Origin: Chitinophaga sp. XS-30 | Lineage (GTDB): Bacteria; Bacteroidota; Bacteroidia; Chitinophagales; Chitinophagaceae | DNA: 64,000 nt | Reading direction: 5' to 3' | NCBI RefSeq assembly: GCF_008086345.1 | Contig: NZ_CP043006.1 | Span: forward strand, 2,726,032-2,790,031 | Shown here: positions 63,446 through 64,000 of the stretch, one piece after another | Layout: every line of letters begins with the position of its first letter | Position numbering within the stretch: the first letter of the stretch is position 1 | Made by a program: the position numbers and the translations under genes | Notes under the pieces: model-generated | Database searches by the model: none | What the model was told of the DNA's origin: nothing | Seen by the model: only the letters and a program-made list of their open reading frames with translations

Positions 63446-64000
63446 ATGCAACGTTTAGGAGCCTTATTTTTAATCGGCGGGGCAGCCGCGCTCATGTCAT
63501 TCGTCAATCCTTTCGCCAACCATAAACCACTGGCCGTTTACAAGGTAGATAACGGACAAAGTACGCTGAACTGGAAAGCCAAAAAGATGACCGGCGAACA
63601 TACCGGCACCATCTCTGTTTCGGAAGGAACGCTGGAACTGGATAATAACATCCTCAAAGGCGGCACTTTTACCCTGGATACCCGCACCATCACGGTAACA
63701 GATATCACCAATCCGGATATGAACAAACGGCTGGTAGGCCATCTGAAGAATGATGATTTCTTTTCGGTGGACAAACATCCTTCGGCCAGCTTTGTGATCA
63801 CCAGTGCAACGCCCAAAGGCAACGGCGCATACGATGTTACCGGCAAACTGACCATTAAAAACATCACCAATAACATCTCGTTCCCCGCTACCGTTGCCGT
63901 TGCCGGCGGCAAAGCTACCGCAAAGGCGAAGATCACGGTAGACCGTACCAAATTCGATATCAAATACCGCTCGGGCAATTTCTTCGAGAACCTTGGGGAC
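63446..64000 (+). CDS. YceI-family protein, 3' end missing
   Basis: 185 codons are visible, open to the window edge. A signal-like N-terminus (GALFLIGGAAALMSFV) is followed by the YceI lipocalin-like pattern: VYKVDNGQSTLNWKAKKMTGEHTG, GGTFTLDTRTITVTDI, LKNDDFFSVDKHPSASFVITS and GKLTIKNITNNISFPATV. The family binds isoprenoid-like lipids in the periplasm. The 3' end lies beyond the window. Confidence 0.92.
   Translation, partial: MQRLGALFLIGGAAALMSFVNPFANHKPLAVYKVDNGQSTLNWKAKKMTGEHTGTISVSEGTLELDNNILKGGTFTLDTRTITVTDITNPDMNKRLVGHLKNDDFFSVDKHPSASFVITSATPKGNGAYDVTGKLTIKNITNNISFPATVAVAGGKATAKAKITVDRTKFDIKYRSGNFFENLGD

Overview
The window comes from a Bacteroidota chromosome, most likely a Chitinophagaceae/Chitinophaga-like soil or plant-associated bacterium. 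Supporting signs are two SusC/SusD pairs, type IX secretion (T9SS) sorting domains of both classes, Bacteroidota-type promoters (TTTG, 19-22 bp, TAnnTTTG), few Shine-Dalgarno sequences, and DUF202, DUF1801, DUF6132-like and heme-binding families. I saw no rRNA, tRNA, transposase, phage or CRISPR array.

Layout. 1-12.2 kb: the 3' part of a LacI-type regulator, then two SusC/SusD glycan-uptake pairs. Each pair has a long leader with a promoter and a LacI-like palindrome (perfect before pair 1, degenerate before pair 2). 12.2-25 kb: housekeeping genes (mutS, a TrmH-family methyltransferase, a UbiA-type prenyltransferase, ruvX, def, an ECF sigma/anti-sigma pair, rluD-type pseudouridine synthase, lipB), mixed with secreted proteins including a T9SS type B adhesin-like protein. 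24.9-31.7 kb: a hexosamine/fucose locus. GH29 fucosidase, GH20 hexosaminidase and a PLP-dependent deaminase read leftward; a nucleotidyltransferase and an N-acetylhexosamine kinase-like protein read rightward. 31.7-39.7 kb: the branched-chain amino acid genes ilvE, ilvD, ilvB, ilvN, ilvC and ilvA. A previously unmarked 38-codon leader peptide rich in Val/Ile, followed by a terminator, precedes them and forms a classical attenuator.

41.7-50.6 kb: a sulfide/sulfane-sulfur locus. It holds a sulfide:quinone reductase, two metallo-beta-lactamase (MBL)-rhodanese fusions, a lone rhodanese, a DUF6132-like membrane protein, an OprD-like porin, a split YeeE/YedE transporter, a TauE/SafE permease and a Crp/Fnr regulator. 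Five GTGA-N6-TCAC palindromes lie upstream of the five transcription units, each 35.5-36.5 bp from a poor -7 box. That is the geometry of one activator-driven regulon, and it is the strongest system-level observation here. 50.8-52.4 kb is an AT-richer patch (uracil-DNA-glycosylase-like gene, small ORF, second Crp-type regulator).

52.6-64 kb: DUF202 protein, a divergent lipid kinase/APP1 phosphatase pair, acyl-CoA carboxylase beta subunit, a LuxE/ANL-like protein, a three-gene operon of tail-fibre-like secreted proteins ending with a T9SS type A protein, and a YceI-family gene cut by the window end.

All calls come from reading the sequence and recalling family motifs. No database search was run.
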